In this document: positions 46,021 through 54,905 of the stretch, one piece after another
How the letters are laid out: each line of letters starts with the position of its first letter
Numbering within the stretch: position 1 is the stretch's first letter
Assembly (NCBI RefSeq): GCF_021653975.1
Contig: NZ_JAJKFK010000002.1
Span: 930,001 to 994,000 of the forward strand
Direction of reading: 5' to 3'
From: Amycolatopsis sp. GM8
GTDB taxonomy: Bacteria > Actinomycetota > Actinomycetes > Mycobacteriales > Pseudonocardiaceae
Length of the DNA stretch: 64,000 nt
The notes under the pieces: generated by a model
The model's database searches: none
What the model saw: the letters and a program-made list of their open reading frames with translations, nothing else
Told to the model about the DNA's origin: nothing
Translations under genes and position numbers: made by a program

Positions 46021-48267
46021 ATGGGTGCTCTGCAGATCACGCTCGGCGTGGTCGGCGTCGCCATCAGCATCGTCGCTTGGATCGTGTTCGTCGCCGGCGT
46101 GTGGCGCATGGTGCGGATCATTCGCCTCGGCCAGCCGGACGCGACCCGCAACGGCCCTTTCCGGTCGCGCCTCGGCACGCTGATCAAGGAGTTCGCCGCG
46201 CACACGCGGATGAACAAGTTCCGGCACGTCGGCCCCTGGCACTGGATGGTGATGTGGGGCTTCCTGATCGGCTCGCTCGCCTGGTTCGAGGCCTACGGCG
46301 AGACGTTCGACCCGCACTTCCACTGGCCGATCATCGGCGCGTGGGAACCATGGCTGCTGCTCACCGAACTGCTCGGCCTCGGCACCGTGGTCGGCGGCAT
46401 CGCGCTCGTGATCATCCGCCAGCTCAACCACCCGCGCCGCGCCGACCGGCAGTCCCGCTTCGCGGGGTCGAACTTCAAGCAGGCGTACTTCGTCGAGACC
46501 GTGGTGATCGTCGAGGGCCTGGGCATCCTCGGCGTGAAGGCGTTCAAGATCGCCTCCGGGGTCGAGGACCCGGCACTGTGGAGCAGCTTCGTCACCAAGC
46601 CGCTCGGTGAGATCCTTCCCGCGAGCACCGCCGCGGTCACCATCACCGCGCTGGTCAAGCTGCTGTCGGGGATGATCTGGCTGCTCATCGTCGGCCGCTC
46701 GCTGACGATGGGCGTGGCCTGGCACCGGTTCAGCGCGTTCTTCAACATCTACTTCAAACGCGAGGCCGACGGCGGGGTCGCGCTCGGCGCGCTCAAGCCG
46801 ATGATGAGCGCGGGCAAGCCGCTCGACTTCGAGGAGGCCGACCCGGAGAAGGACGTCTTCGGCGCCGGCAAGATCGAGGACTTCAGCTGGAAGGGCTGGC
46901 TGGACTTCACCACCTGCACCGAATGCGGTCGCTGCCAGTCGCAGTGCCCGGCCTGGAACACCGGAAAACCGTTGTCCCCCAAGCTGGTCATCACGCAGCT
47001 GCGCGACCACGCCTACGCGAAGGCGCCCTACCTGCTCGCGGGCGGCAAGAAGGACATGGCGGGCGAGGAGGTCGGCCTCACCGGGGACAACCCGTACGCC
47101 GGCATCGACGTGCTCGCCATCGCCGAAGCCGACCGCGCGCTGATCGGCGACGACGGCGGCGTGCTCGACCCGGACGTGCTGTGGTCGTGCACCACCTGCG
47201 GCGCCTGCGTCGAGCAGTGCCCGGTGGACATCGAGCACGTCGACCACATCGTCGACATGCGCCGCTACCAGGTGATGATCGAGTCGAACTTCCCGAGCGA
47301 GCTGAACGGGATGTTCAAGAACCTGGAGAACAAGGGCAACCCGTGGGGGCAGAACGCCAAGGACCGGCTCGCCTGGGCCGACGACCTCGACTTCGAGGTG
47401 CCGGTGTTCGGTGAAGACTCTGCCGAGCTGCCTGCCGATACTGAGTACCTGTTCTGGGTGGGCTGCGCCGGCGCGTTCGAGGACCGGGCGAAGAAGACCA
47501 CCCGCGCGGTCGCGGAGCTGCTGCACCTCGCGGACGTCAAGTACACCGTGCTCGGCCCGGAGGAGAGCTGCACCGGTGACCCGGCGCGGCGCGCCGGCAA
47601 CGAGTTCCTGTTCCAGATGCTCGCGCAGCAGAACGTCGAGGTGCTCAACTCGGTGTTCGAAGACCGCCCGGCCGGCGCGCGCAAGATCGTCGTGACCTGT
47701 GCGCACTGCTTCAACACGATCGCCAACGAGTACCCGGAGCTGGGCGGCCAGTACGAGGTCGTGCACCACACACAGCTGCTGAACCGGCTGGTGCGGGAGA
47801 AGCGGCTGGTGCCGGTGGCGCCGATCGCGGACGACGTGACCTACCACGACCCGTGCTATCTGGGCCGCCACAACAAGATCTACGAGGCGCCGCGTGAGCT
47901 GGTCGGCGCGTCCGGCGCGCAGTTCCGCGAGATGCCGCGGCACGGCGACCGGTCGATGTGCTGTGGCGCCGGTGGGGCGCGGATGTGGATGGAAGAGAAG
48001 ATCGGCAAGCGGATCAACCTCGAGCGCGTCGATGAGGCGCTCGGCACAGCGCCGTCGAAGATCGCGACCGGCTGCCCGTTCTGCCGCGTGATGCTCACCG
48101 ACGGCGTCACCGCGCGCCAGAACGATGGCCTGGCGAACGAGAAGGTCGAGGTCGTGGACGTTTCGCAGCTGCTGCTCGACGCGGTCAAGCGGGAGCCGCA
48201 GCCGGTGCCGGCGCCCGCTGTGGAGCCGCTCCCGGCCGCCGAGGCGGATCCGCTGGAAATCGATTAA
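46021..48267 (+). CDS. Membrane (Fe-S)-binding reductase, HdrD/GlpC-like
   Basis: A 748-residue membrane protein. Residues 1-260 hold five or six helices with several His, like a NarI-type b-heme or quinone module; next come two 4Fe-4S motifs (CTECGRCQSQCP and CTTCGACVEQCP) and two cysteine-rich CCG domains (ESCTGDPARRAG through VVTCAHCFNTIANEYP; SMCCGAGGARMW through GCPFCRVML). It should pass electrons between menaquinone and a soluble partner. From memory it resembles the essential Rv0338c of M. tuberculosis; the substrate is unknown. ATG 46021 is the first Met before the first helix. Confidence 0.92.
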   Translation: MGALQITLGVVGVAISIVAWIVFVAGVWRMVRIIRLGQPDATRNGPFRSRLGTLIKEFAAHTRMNKFRHVGPWHWMVMWGFLIGSLAWFEAYGETFDPHFHWPIIGAWEPWLLLTELLGLGTVVGGIALVIIRQLNHPRRADRQSRFAGSNFKQAYFVETVVIVEGLGILGVKAFKIASGVEDPALWSSFVTKPLGEILPASTAAVTITALVKLLSGMIWLLIVGRSLTMGVAWHRFSAFFNIYFKREADGGVALGALKPMMSAGKPLDFEEADPEKDVFGAGKIEDFSWKGWLDFTTCTECGRCQSQCPAWNTGKPLSPKLVITQLRDHAYAKAPYLLAGGKKDMAGEEVGLTGDNPYAGIDVLAIAEADRALIGDDGGVLDPDVLWSCTTCGACVEQCPVDIEHVDHIVDMRRYQVMIESNFPSELNGMFKNLENKGNPWGQNAKDRLAWADDLDFEVPVFGEDSAELPADTEYLFWVGCAGAFEDRAKKTTRAVAELLHLADVKYTVLGPEESCTGDPARRAGNEFLFQMLAQQNVEVLNSVFEDRPAGARKIVVTCAHCFNTIANEYPELGGQYEVVHHTQLLNRLVREKRLVPVAPIADDVTYHDPCYLGRHNKIYEAPRELVGASGAQFREMPRHGDRSMCCGAGGARMWMEEKIGKRINLERVDEALGTAPSKIATGCPFCRVMLTDGVTARQNDGLANEKVEVVDVSQLLLDAVKREPQPVPAPAVEPLPAAEADPLEID

Positions 48268-48275
48268 TCGCGCGC

Positions 48276-48292
48276 ACCCCCCGAACGGGGGT
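48276..48292 (+). terminator. GC hairpin after the Fe-S reductase
   Basis: ACCCCC (48276-48281) pairs with GGGGGT (48287-48292) around CGAAC, starting 9 bp after the stop codon. Confidence 0.65.
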
Positions 48293-48370
48293 CGACAGCC
48301 ACGTTATTCTTGACTTCCTCGCAGCCAGCGTTGTCGGCGAGACAATGTGACCTGCGCGAACGGGGCTGAC

Positions 48371-49021
48371 ATGGGCACGACCGCCGACGGCGATCCGGCT
48401 GACAAGCCGCCTGCCGCGCGTGCTGGTGCCCGCTTCCCGTCGGCGAAACAACTGGAACGGTTCGCCGGCGAAGCCCCCGTCGAGTCCACGGAATCGCGGC
48501 GGTCGCGCCCGTCGGGTGCGCGGTTTCCGACGGAGCGGCAGCTCGAACGGTTCGACGAACCCGAGGTGGTCGGCACCGTCGAACCGGAGCCCGACCCGGA
48601 GCCGGGCTGGCCCGAGCGCGAGCCCGCGCCCCCGGTGCCGCCGGTGCCCCGGTTCGGTGACGACATCCCGACCGAGGACGCGGTCGGCCCACGGGTCCGC
48701 CCCTATGTACTGACCAAGGGACGCACCCAGGCCACCCACGAACTCGCGCTGGAGACGATGGTCAACGTGCGTGCCGACGCGCGCTGGACCGGCAGCGCGC
48801 TGAACAGCGAGTACCAGCCGGTGCGCGCGTTGTGCGCCCGGCCGTTGTCGGTCGCGGAGGTCGCGGCCAACCTGTCGATCCCGCTCGGCGTGGCCCGGGT
48901 TCTGTTGTCCGATATGGCGGAATTGGGGTTGCTGCACATTCACGGCACCGAGCGAACCGCCGAAGGGCGCCCGCAGATGGCGCTGATGCGCCGGGTGCTG
49001 GCAGGGCTGCAGCGCCTTTAA
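48371..49021 (+). CDS. DUF742 helix-turn-helix protein with duplicated N-terminal motif
   Basis: A 216-residue protein. The C-terminal 115 residues are DUF742: RVRPYVLTKGRTQATHELAL, then RALCARPLSVAEVAANLSIP and LGVARVLLSDMAELGLLHIH, a winged helix. The N-terminal 100 residues are disordered and Pro/Glu-rich, and twice carry nearly the same element, GARFPSAKQLERF and GARFPTERQLERF. DUF742 genes usually belong to conservons with a histidine kinase, a roadblock protein and a small GTPase; none is adjacent here, so this is an orphan copy. ATG 48371 is taken as the start. Confidence 0.82.
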   Translation: MGTTADGDPADKPPAARAGARFPSAKQLERFAGEAPVESTESRRSRPSGARFPTERQLERFDEPEVVGTVEPEPDPEPGWPEREPAPPVPPVPRFGDDIPTEDAVGPRVRPYVLTKGRTQATHELALETMVNVRADARWTGSALNSEYQPVRALCARPLSVAEVAANLSIPLGVARVLLSDMAELGLLHIHGTERTAEGRPQMALMRRVLAGLQRL

Positions 49022-49030
49022 GATCGGCCG

Positions 49031-50032
49031 GTGAGCGAGCAGGAGCCGGCGAGCGAAAGCACCCTGACCGTCGTACTGGCGGGTGCGGTCAATCTGGTCA
49101 TCGCGATTATGAAAGCGGTCGCGGGTGTCCTCACCGGATCCGGCGCCCTGCTGTCGGAAGCGGCGCATTCCGTCGCCGACACGATCACCGAGATCCTGCT
49201 GCTGACCGCGTTGCGCCGATCGGGCAAGCCCGCGGACTTCGCGCATCCCTTCGGCTACGGCAAGGAGCGGTACTTCTGGTCGCTGCTGGCCGCGGTCTCG
49301 ATCTTCGTCTCGGGCGCGGTGTTCTCGTTCTACGAAGGGTTTTCGACGGTTTTCGGCGAGCCGGAGGAACAGTCGAGGCCGATCGTCGGCTACATCGTGC
49401 TCGCCCTCTCGTTCGTGTTGGAAGGCGTGTCGTGGGCGCAGTCGATGCGCCAGGTGCGCCGCGAATCCCGTGAGCAGAAGCGCTCGATCTCCGCGTACCT
49501 GCGGCTGGTCGACGACCCGGCGCCGAAGTCGGTGTTCTTCGAGGACTCCGCCGCGCTCGTCGGTCTGGTGCTCGCGTTCCTCGGTCTGCTGCTGCACCAA
49601 CTCACCGGGTCGTCGCTCTACGACGGCCTCGCGTCGATCCTGATCGGCGTGCTGCTCGCGGTCGTCGCGTGGAGCCTCGGCCTGACGAACCTGCGGCTGA
49701 TCATCGGCAGGCAGGCGGATCCCGTTGTGGTGCGCGGAATCCGGGAGTTGCTGGCCGGCGCGCCGGAGATCGAGGCCGTGGTCGACCTGCAGACCATGTT
49801 GCTCGGCACCGACCAGATCCTGGTCTGCAGCCGGGTGGACTTCGACGACTCGCTCACCGCCGCGGACCTCGAACGCGCCTGCGTGCGCCTGGCCGGGGAG
49901 TTGCAGGTGGCCTTCTCCGACGTGACCGAGGTCTTCATCGAGCCGGTCCCGCGAACGGATCCCGAACTGCGCGCGGCCGTGCTGGCTCGCTACGGCGACA
50001 TCGCGTCCCGCTACGGCCGCACCGCCGACTGA
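49031..50032 (+). CDS. Cation diffusion facilitator (CDF) transporter
   Basis: A 333-residue CDF protein, closer to the ZnT9-like branch. LLSEAAHSVADTITEILLLT carries the H-x-x-x-D metal pair of helix 2, and FFEDSAALVGLVLAFLGLLL the D partner in helix 5; GYGKERYFWSLLAAVSIFVS is typical. The C-terminal cytoplasmic ferredoxin-like domain ends at about residue 310. It probably exports Zn2+ or Mn2+ against protons. GTG 49031 follows the DUF742 stop by 9 bp, so the two may be co-transcribed. Confidence 0.92.
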   Translation: MSEQEPASESTLTVVLAGAVNLVIAIMKAVAGVLTGSGALLSEAAHSVADTITEILLLTALRRSGKPADFAHPFGYGKERYFWSLLAAVSIFVSGAVFSFYEGFSTVFGEPEEQSRPIVGYIVLALSFVLEGVSWAQSMRQVRRESREQKRSISAYLRLVDDPAPKSVFFEDSAALVGLVLAFLGLLLHQLTGSSLYDGLASILIGVLLAVVAWSLGLTNLRLIIGRQADPVVVRGIRELLAGAPEIEAVVDLQTMLLGTDQILVCSRVDFDDSLTAADLERACVRLAGELQVAFSDVTEVFIEPVPRTDPELRAAVLARYGDIASRYGRTAD

Positions 50033-50042
50033 CAGTTGCACG

Positions 50043-50069
50043 AAGAAGTGAATCGATGGTTCACTTCTT
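50043..50069. promoter_or_regulatory. 10-bp inverted repeat, operator of the TetR/acyl-CoA dehydrogenase operon
   Basis: AAGAAGTGAA (50043-50052) pairs perfectly with TTCACTTCTT (50060-50069), 7-nt spacer. It ends two bases before the GTG start of the TetR gene, so bound repressor would cover the start of transcription. Confidence 0.8.
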
Positions 50070-50071
50070 GT

Positions 50072-50770
50072 GTGCCGTACCGCCGGACCCCGCAGGTCCA
50101 GGCGCGCCTGGACGCCCAGCGCGCCGCGATCCTCGACGCCGCCGCCGAGTTACTCGCCGAGCGCGGGTACGCGGGCTGCTCCGTCGCGGCCGTGGCCGAG
50201 CGGGCCGGTATCGCCACCGGCACCGTGTACAAGCACTTCCCCGGCAAGGCCGAGCTGGTGGTCGAGCTGTTCCGGGGCGTGGTCGGCCACGAGGTCGAGG
50301 CGGTCACCGCGGCGGGCGAGTTGCCCGGCGATCCGGCGGAACGCGTGGTCGCCGTGTTCGAGACCTTCGCCGTCCGCGCGCTGAAGGCACCTCGCCGCGC
50401 GTTCGCGTTGCTGGCCGAACCCGTCGACCCGCCGATCGAAGCGGAGCGCATCGTGTTCCGCCGCAAGTTCCGCGACGTGGCCGCGAAGCACATCCGGGAC
50501 GGCATCGGCCAGGGCCTGCTGCCGCCGCAGGACGCGATGCTCACCGCGGCCGGGCTCGTCGGCGCGGCCACCGAACTACTCGTCGGCCCGCTCACCACGG
50601 ACACTGCGCCGATCGCTACCAATCCGACGGCAGTCACGGCCTATCCGCCTGGCGTAGGCCGGCTTGCGGTTGAGCGCTCTCGGCCTACTTTCGGTCGGAT
50701 TGGTAACAGCGGCGCGGTCAGCGAACTACGCACCTTCATCCTGCGTGCCCTAGGAGGGTCCAATGCCTGA
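50072..50770 (+). CDS. TetR-family regulator carrying a palindromic insert
   Basis: A TetR protein of about 232 residues. The DNA-binding part is QRAAILDAAAELLAERGYAG, then CSVAAVAERAGIATGTVYKH and FPGKAELVVELF. The start is GTG 50072, next to the operator; earlier in-frame codons lie within the operator. Near the C-terminus, about 30 residues (from about ATNPTAV to FGRIGNS) are coded by an 89-bp palindromic element inserted between LLVGPLTTDTAPI and SELRTFILRALGG, with the frame preserved. Its end overlaps the acyl-CoA dehydrogenase gene by 8 bp, which it probably controls. Confidence 0.87.
   Translation: MPYRRTPQVQARLDAQRAAILDAAAELLAERGYAGCSVAAVAERAGIATGTVYKHFPGKAELVVELFRGVVGHEVEAVTAAGELPGDPAERVVAVFETFAVRALKAPRRAFALLAEPVDPPIEAERIVFRRKFRDVAAKHIRDGIGQGLLPPQDAMLTAAGLVGAATELLVGPLTTDTAPIATNPTAVTAYPPGVGRLAVERSRPTFGRIGNSGAVSELRTFILRALGGSNA
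50617..50705. repeat. Palindromic element inside the TetR gene
   Basis: The ends TACCAATCCGAC (50617-50628) and GTCGGATTGGTA (50694-50705) are a perfect 12-bp inverted repeat. Inside, GGCCTA (50638-50643) faces TAGGCC (50655-50660), and GGCCTA recurs at 50682. The 89-bp unit looks like a MITE- or RPE-like insertion in a coding region. Confidence 0.65.
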
Positions 50771-52382
50771 CACCCATGAGGTCCTGAACCAGGCTCCGCC
50801 GCTCGTCTACGACGTCGCCGAGGACGCGGCGCTGCTCGACGGGCTGCGCCGCGAAGGCGCTGGCTGGGCCGAAGACGAACTGCACGAGCTCGGCCGGCTC
50901 GCGGGCAGCGAGCAGGGGCAGGAATGGGGCCGCCTGGCTCACGAGAACCCGCCGAAGCTGCACACACACGACCGCTACGGCCACCGCATCGACGAGGTCG
51001 AGTTCCACCCGGCCTGGCACGAGCTGATGACGGTCGCGGTCGGGCACGGGCTGCACGCGGCGCCGTGGCGGGACGAGCGTCCGGCCGCACACGTCGCGCG
51101 CGCGGCAAAGGTCGTGGTGTGGAACCAGACCGAGGGCGGGCACATCTGCCCGATCTCCATGACCTACGCCGCGATTCCCGCGCTGCGCTTCAACCCCGCG
51201 CTCGCCGCCGAGTACGAGCCGCTGCTCGCGTCGACCGAGTACGACTTCGGGCTGCGGGTGCCGAGTACCAAGCGCGGGCTCATCGCGGGCATGTCGATGA
51301 CCGAGAAGCAGGGCGGGTCCGACGTTCGCGCGAACACCACGACCGCGCAGCCCGCCGGTGACGGCAGCTATGTGCTGACCGGGCACAAGTGGTTCACCTC
51401 GGCGCCGATGTCGGACGTGTTCCTCACCCTCGCGCAGGCGCCGGGCGGGCTGTCCTGTTTCCTGCTGCCGCGCGTGCTGCCCGACGGTTCTCGTAACCGG
51501 ATCTTCTTGCAGCGCCTCAAGGACAAGCTCGGCAACAAGTCCAACGCGTCGTCCGAGATCGAGTACGACGGTGCCGTCGGCTGGCTGATCGGCGAGGAGG
51601 GCCGTGGCGTGCCGACCATCATCGAGATGGTCAACAACACCCGCCTCGACTGCGTGCTCGGCACGACTTCCCTGATGCGCCAGGGCATTGTGCAGGCGAC
51701 CCACCATGCCGCGCACCGCCGGGCGTTCGGCGCGAACCTCATCGACCAGCCGGCGATGGCGAACGTGCTGGCCGATCTGGTCATCGAGTCGGAGGCCGCG
51801 ACCACGGTCGCGCTTCGGCTGGCCGGCGCGACCGGTGACCCGGCGCAGGCCACGTTCCGCCGCCTCGCGCTCGCCGTCACCAAGTACTGGGTGTGCAAGC
51901 GCGGCCCCGCGCACACGGCCGAGGCGCTGGAGTGCCTGGGCGGCAACGGTTATGTCGAGGAGTCCGGGATGCCCCGGCTCTACCGCGAGGCGCCGCTGCT
52001 GTCCATTTGGGAGGGTTCGGGCAACGTCGCCGCGCTGGACGCGTTGCGGGCGATGGGCAAGCAGCCGGAGACCGTCGAGGCCTTCCTCGGCGAGGTCGAG
52101 TTGGCGGCCGGGGCGAACGCCCGGCTGGACGACGCGGTGGCACGGCTGCGCAAGGAACTGTCCGATGTGGACGAGATCCAGTTCCGCGCCCGGCGGCTGG
52201 TCGAGATGATGGCGCTGGTGCTGCAGGGTTCACTACTGGTCCGGTACGCGCCCGCCGCGGTTTCGGACGCCTTCTGTGCGTCCCGGCTCGGCGGCGACTG
52301 GGGTATCGCGTTCGGCACCCTTCCGTCCACTGTGGATACCAAGGCGATCATCGAGCGGGCGCGTCAGAACCCGAAGTCCTGA
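50763..52382 (+). CDS. Acyl-CoA dehydrogenase, AidB/isovaleryl type
   Basis: A 539-residue flavoenzyme, the length of E. coli AidB (541). MSMTEKQGGSDVRANTT is the FAD/substrate signature, GHKWFTSAPMSDVFL the middle beta domain, and ECLGGNGYVEESGMP with SIWEGSGN the C-terminal helices with the catalytic Glu position. It would oxidise an acyl-CoA, or, like AidB, act in an alkylation response. AGGAGGG precedes ATG 50763. The TetR upstream, with an 8-bp overlap and one operator, controls it. Confidence 0.92.
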   Translation: MPDTHEVLNQAPPLVYDVAEDAALLDGLRREGAGWAEDELHELGRLAGSEQGQEWGRLAHENPPKLHTHDRYGHRIDEVEFHPAWHELMTVAVGHGLHAAPWRDERPAAHVARAAKVVVWNQTEGGHICPISMTYAAIPALRFNPALAAEYEPLLASTEYDFGLRVPSTKRGLIAGMSMTEKQGGSDVRANTTTAQPAGDGSYVLTGHKWFTSAPMSDVFLTLAQAPGGLSCFLLPRVLPDGSRNRIFLQRLKDKLGNKSNASSEIEYDGAVGWLIGEEGRGVPTIIEMVNNTRLDCVLGTTSLMRQGIVQATHHAAHRRAFGANLIDQPAMANVLADLVIESEAATTVALRLAGATGDPAQATFRRLALAVTKYWVCKRGPAHTAEALECLGGNGYVEESGMPRLYREAPLLSIWEGSGNVAALDALRAMGKQPETVEAFLGEVELAAGANARLDDAVARLRKELSDVDEIQFRARRLVEMMALVLQGSLLVRYAPAAVSDAFCASRLGGDWGIAFGTLPSTVDTKAIIERARQNPKS

Positions 52383-53050
52383 ACCCAGTACCAGCCGGAC
52401 TTGTCGAGCCCGACGCCGAGCTTCTTGTAGGAGCAGTTGAGGATGTTGCGGCGGTGGCCGTCGGAGTTCATCCAGAGGGTCATCGTCTGCGCGGCGGTCG
52501 TCGAACCCTTCGCGATGTTCTCGGCGGCCGGGCTGGGATAACCGGCCGCCTTGATCCGCTGGTCGAAGGTCACGCCGTCGGGGGTGGTGTGCGAGAAGTA
52601 GTCGCGGTCGGCCATGTCCTCGCTGAACTTCTGTGCCGCGGTGCCGAGCCTGCTGTCCTCGGTGAGCGCGCCACAGCCCGCGGTCGCGCGCTGCTGGTTG
52701 ACCAGGGCGAGGATCTGCTGGGCGATCGTGGACGGCGGTGGTTTGCTACTGCTGCTGGTCGTCGACGGCGGCGGTTTCGGGGTGGAGGTCTTGCTGGAGG
52801 GCGGGGAGGGCGGTGCGCTCGGGGTGGTGCTGCTCGGCCCGGGGGAAGCCGAAGGCGTCGTCGTGCTCGGCACCGTGCTGCTGCTGGGCGCCGGTTGGTA
52901 GGTGGGAACGAAATTCGTGTCCGCCACGCGCAGATGGCGGTCGTCTTGGCCGTTCGTCATGACAAGCAGCACGCTCGCGGCGACAGCGCCGCCGGCCAGG
53001 GTGCTGAGTGCGATGAGCACGGGTTTGCGGTGCGATCTTCGGACGGACAC
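52364..53050 (-). CDS. Exported CAP-domain (SCP/PR-1) protein
   Basis: A protein of about 228 residues. SVRRSHRKPVLIALSTLAGG and the following VAASVLLV form an uncleaved anchor or signal; a 70-residue Ser/Pro/Thr linker (SSSTVPSTTTPSASPG) spans the wall; the CAP domain follows with ILALVNQQRATAGCGALTED, DRDYFSHTTPDG, AAENIAKG and MNSDGHRRNILNCSYKKLGV. The metal His pair is kept. Two Cys should form a disulfide. Starts at GTG 53050 or GTG 53068 are both possible, neither with a good ribosome-binding site. It ends inside the dehydrogenase gene (19-bp overlap). Confidence 0.88.
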   Translation of the reverse strand: MSVRRSHRKPVLIALSTLAGGAVAASVLLVMTNGQDDRHLRVADTNFVPTYQPAPSSSTVPSTTTPSASPGPSSTTPSAPPSPPSSKTSTPKPPPSTTSSSSKPPPSTIAQQILALVNQQRATAGCGALTEDSRLGTAAQKFSEDMADRDYFSHTTPDGVTFDQRIKAAGYPSPAAENIAKGSTTAAQTMTLWMNSDGHRRNILNCSYKKLGVGLDKSGWYWVQDFGF

Positions 53051-53092
53051 GAGCCAAGAAATTATCACCGGATGGTAACGGCATTAGCCCTA

Positions 53093-53121
53093 CGAATGGC
53101 GCAACCTTGTTGCGCCATTCG
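53093..53121 (-). terminator. Perfect hairpin after dcd
   Basis: CGAATGGCGCAA (53093-53104) pairs perfectly over 12 bp with TTGCGCCATTCG (53110-53121), 5-nt loop, 15 bp beyond the dcd stop on the minus strand. Confidence 0.85.
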
Positions 53122-53135
53122 TCGCAGTTTCCTTG

Positions 53136-53717
53136 TCAGCGCCAGGTGTCCACGCGATGGAAGTTCTGGTGCGCCCGGCTCGGCGTCGGGCCGCGCTGGC
53201 CCTGGTAACGCGAGCCGACCTGGGCCGAGCCGTACGGGAACTCGGCCGCGCTGGTGAGCCGGAACAGGCACAGCTGGCCGATCTTCATGCCGGGCCAGAG
53301 CGTGATCGGCAGGTTCGCGACGTTGGACAGCTCGAGCGTGATGTGCCCGGAGAAACCGGGGTCGATGAACCCCGCGGTGGAGTGGGTGAGCAGCCCGAGG
53401 CGGCCGAGCGAGGATTTGCCCTCGAGCCGGCCCGCGAGGTCGTCGGGCACAGTGACCAGCTCGAACGTCGAGGCGAGCACGAACTCGCCGGGGTGCAGGA
53501 CGAACGGGTCGTCGCCCTTTTTCTCGACCAGCGAGGTCAGCTCGTCCTGCTGCTTCGACGGGTCGATGTGGGTGTACTGGCTGTTGTTGAAGACCCGGAA
53601 GAAGCGGTCCAGCCGCACGTCGATGCTCGACGGTTGCACCATCGCCGGGTCGAACGGCTCGATGCCCAGCCGGCCGGCTTCGACTTCTTTGCGCAGGTCG
53701 CGGTCACTCAGCAGCAC
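53136..53717 (-). CDS. dcd: dCTP deaminase, probably bifunctional (dCTP to dUMP)
   Basis: A 193-residue homotrimeric enzyme of thymidylate supply. [20 protein letters not shown] starts it; [20 protein letters not shown] and [12 protein letters not shown] hold the catalytic Glu; the C-terminal lid has [18 protein letters not shown]. The sequence is close to the M. tuberculosis enzyme, which both deaminates dCTP and hydrolyses dUTP to dUMP, so the same dual activity is likely. It is followed by a perfect hairpin, and the MpaB-like gene precedes it. Confidence 0.95.
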   Translation of the reverse strand: MLLSDRDLRKEVEAGRLGIEPFDPAMVQPSSIDVRLDRFFRVFNNSQYTHIDPSKQQDELTSLVEKKGDDPFVLHPGEFVLASTFELVTVPDDLAGRLEGKSSLGRLGLLTHSTAGFIDPGFSGHITLELSNVANLPITLWPGMKIGQLCLFRLTSAAEFPYGSAQVGSRYQGQRGPTPSRAHQNFHRVDTWR

Positions 53718-53726
53718 GGGCCAAGA

Positions 53727-54905
53727 TTAGGCTGCCGGGAGGTGCCGCGCATACGTCGGGTCGAGCTGGACAATTTTCGCGAGCCGCCCGACATAGTGGC
53801 GGCGCTCGACGCCGCCGATGAGTTCCTGGAGCGCGGTGGCGCCGGGGATGTGGCGGCGGGCGGTCTCGGCGGCGAAGTTGACCGCGGCCGCGGTGAGCAC
53901 CGCACCCTGGGTGAGCGGGTCGTTGGGGAGTTCGAGGAAGTCGGCGTTGGTCTTGCCGAGCACCAGGCGGCTGATGGACGAATGCACGCGGGACAGCGCC
54001 TTGCCGACAGGGCTGGCTTGGTGGCTCTCGCGGAATGCCTTGGCGAGGCGTTTCGAGTCGTCGTCGGGGATGAACTCGGTGCTGGCCAGCAGCCAGAGCT
54101 GGCGCCAGGCGTCGTCCTCGCTCGCGGGCAGGAGGCCCTCGTCGATGCCCATGAGCCAGCCGACGTAGCGCCAGAGGTGCAGGATGTCGGCGCGCTCGCG
54201 GTCGGTGTAGCGGATGCCGAGGAGCTGGGTGCCGAGGACGAAGACGAGGGAGAACAGCAGGAGGGTGCCGGTGGTCTGGACCTGGTTGACGGGGCGGTCC
54301 CAGGCCTCGTAGTCCCAGTCGCGGCGGCGGTTCATGGCCGCGCGGACATGCGCGTGCACCAGGCGGACGCGAATGGCGGACGTGTACCCGGTGGCCCCGC
54401 GGCGGAGGTTGCCGGGCGTGGTGACGTCGATCCACCACGCGGCGGTCTCGATCAGGCGGCGGCCGGCCATCAGCTCGATCTCGCCGGTCGCGACGAGGGA
54501 TTTCGTGGCGCGGGAGGCCAGGTAGCCGCCCATCAGGGACATGTCGCCGAGCGGGAAGAGGCCCAGGAGCCCGGTGCGCGTGATCGCCCGGGCACCGCGC
54601 TCGAGCCGGTCGCGGTCGAGCCAGTAGGGCGTGGCCTCGACGGCCTCGAAGAACTCGCGGACGGGTGCTGGTGGGTTGGTGACGCTGGTGATGCCGTTGG
54701 CGAGCGCTTCCTCGAAGACCGGTGTGGTGGCCGGCATACTCGCGACGAGCGCGTCCGCGAGCGGGTCCTCGGCCTGGGCGTACTCGCGGAAGCGCTGAAC
54801 CTGCTCCGCCGTCCCGCGGAGGTCGCCGCCCGGCCCGAAAAGCCTCGCCGCGAGCCGGATGCCGCCCTGCCGGAAGAGCTGAGGATCCGGGAGCCGCTCG
54901 TCCAT
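53727..54905 (-). CDS. Oxygenase MpaB family protein (DUF2236)
   Basis: A 392-residue protein of the latex-clearing/MpaB heme-oxygenase-like family. ATPYWLDRDRLERGARAITR, FPLGDMSLMGGYLASRATKS and RLVHAHVRAAMNRRRDWDYE (with the conserved His and Arg for heme) are the visible marks; hydrophobic stretches such as TLLLFSLVFVLGTQLLGIRY suggest membrane contact. The substrate is unknown. Its ATG at 54905 overlaps the first base of an 18-bp operator, so a repressor would block it directly. dcd follows 9 bp after its stop, so the pair may be co-transcribed. Confidence 0.88.
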   Translation of the reverse strand: MDERLPDPQLFRQGGIRLAARLFGPGGDLRGTAEQVQRFREYAQAEDPLADALVASMPATTPVFEEALANGITSVTNPPAPVREFFEAVEATPYWLDRDRLERGARAITRTGLLGLFPLGDMSLMGGYLASRATKSLVATGEIELMAGRRLIETAAWWIDVTTPGNLRRGATGYTSAIRVRLVHAHVRAAMNRRRDWDYEAWDRPVNQVQTTGTLLLFSLVFVLGTQLLGIRYTDRERADILHLWRYVGWLMGIDEGLLPASEDDAWRQLWLLASTEFIPDDDSKRLAKAFRESHQASPVGKALSRVHSSISRLVLGKTNADFLELPNDPLTQGAVLTAAAVNFAAETARRHIPGATALQELIGGVERRHYVGRLAKIVQLDPTYARHLPAA

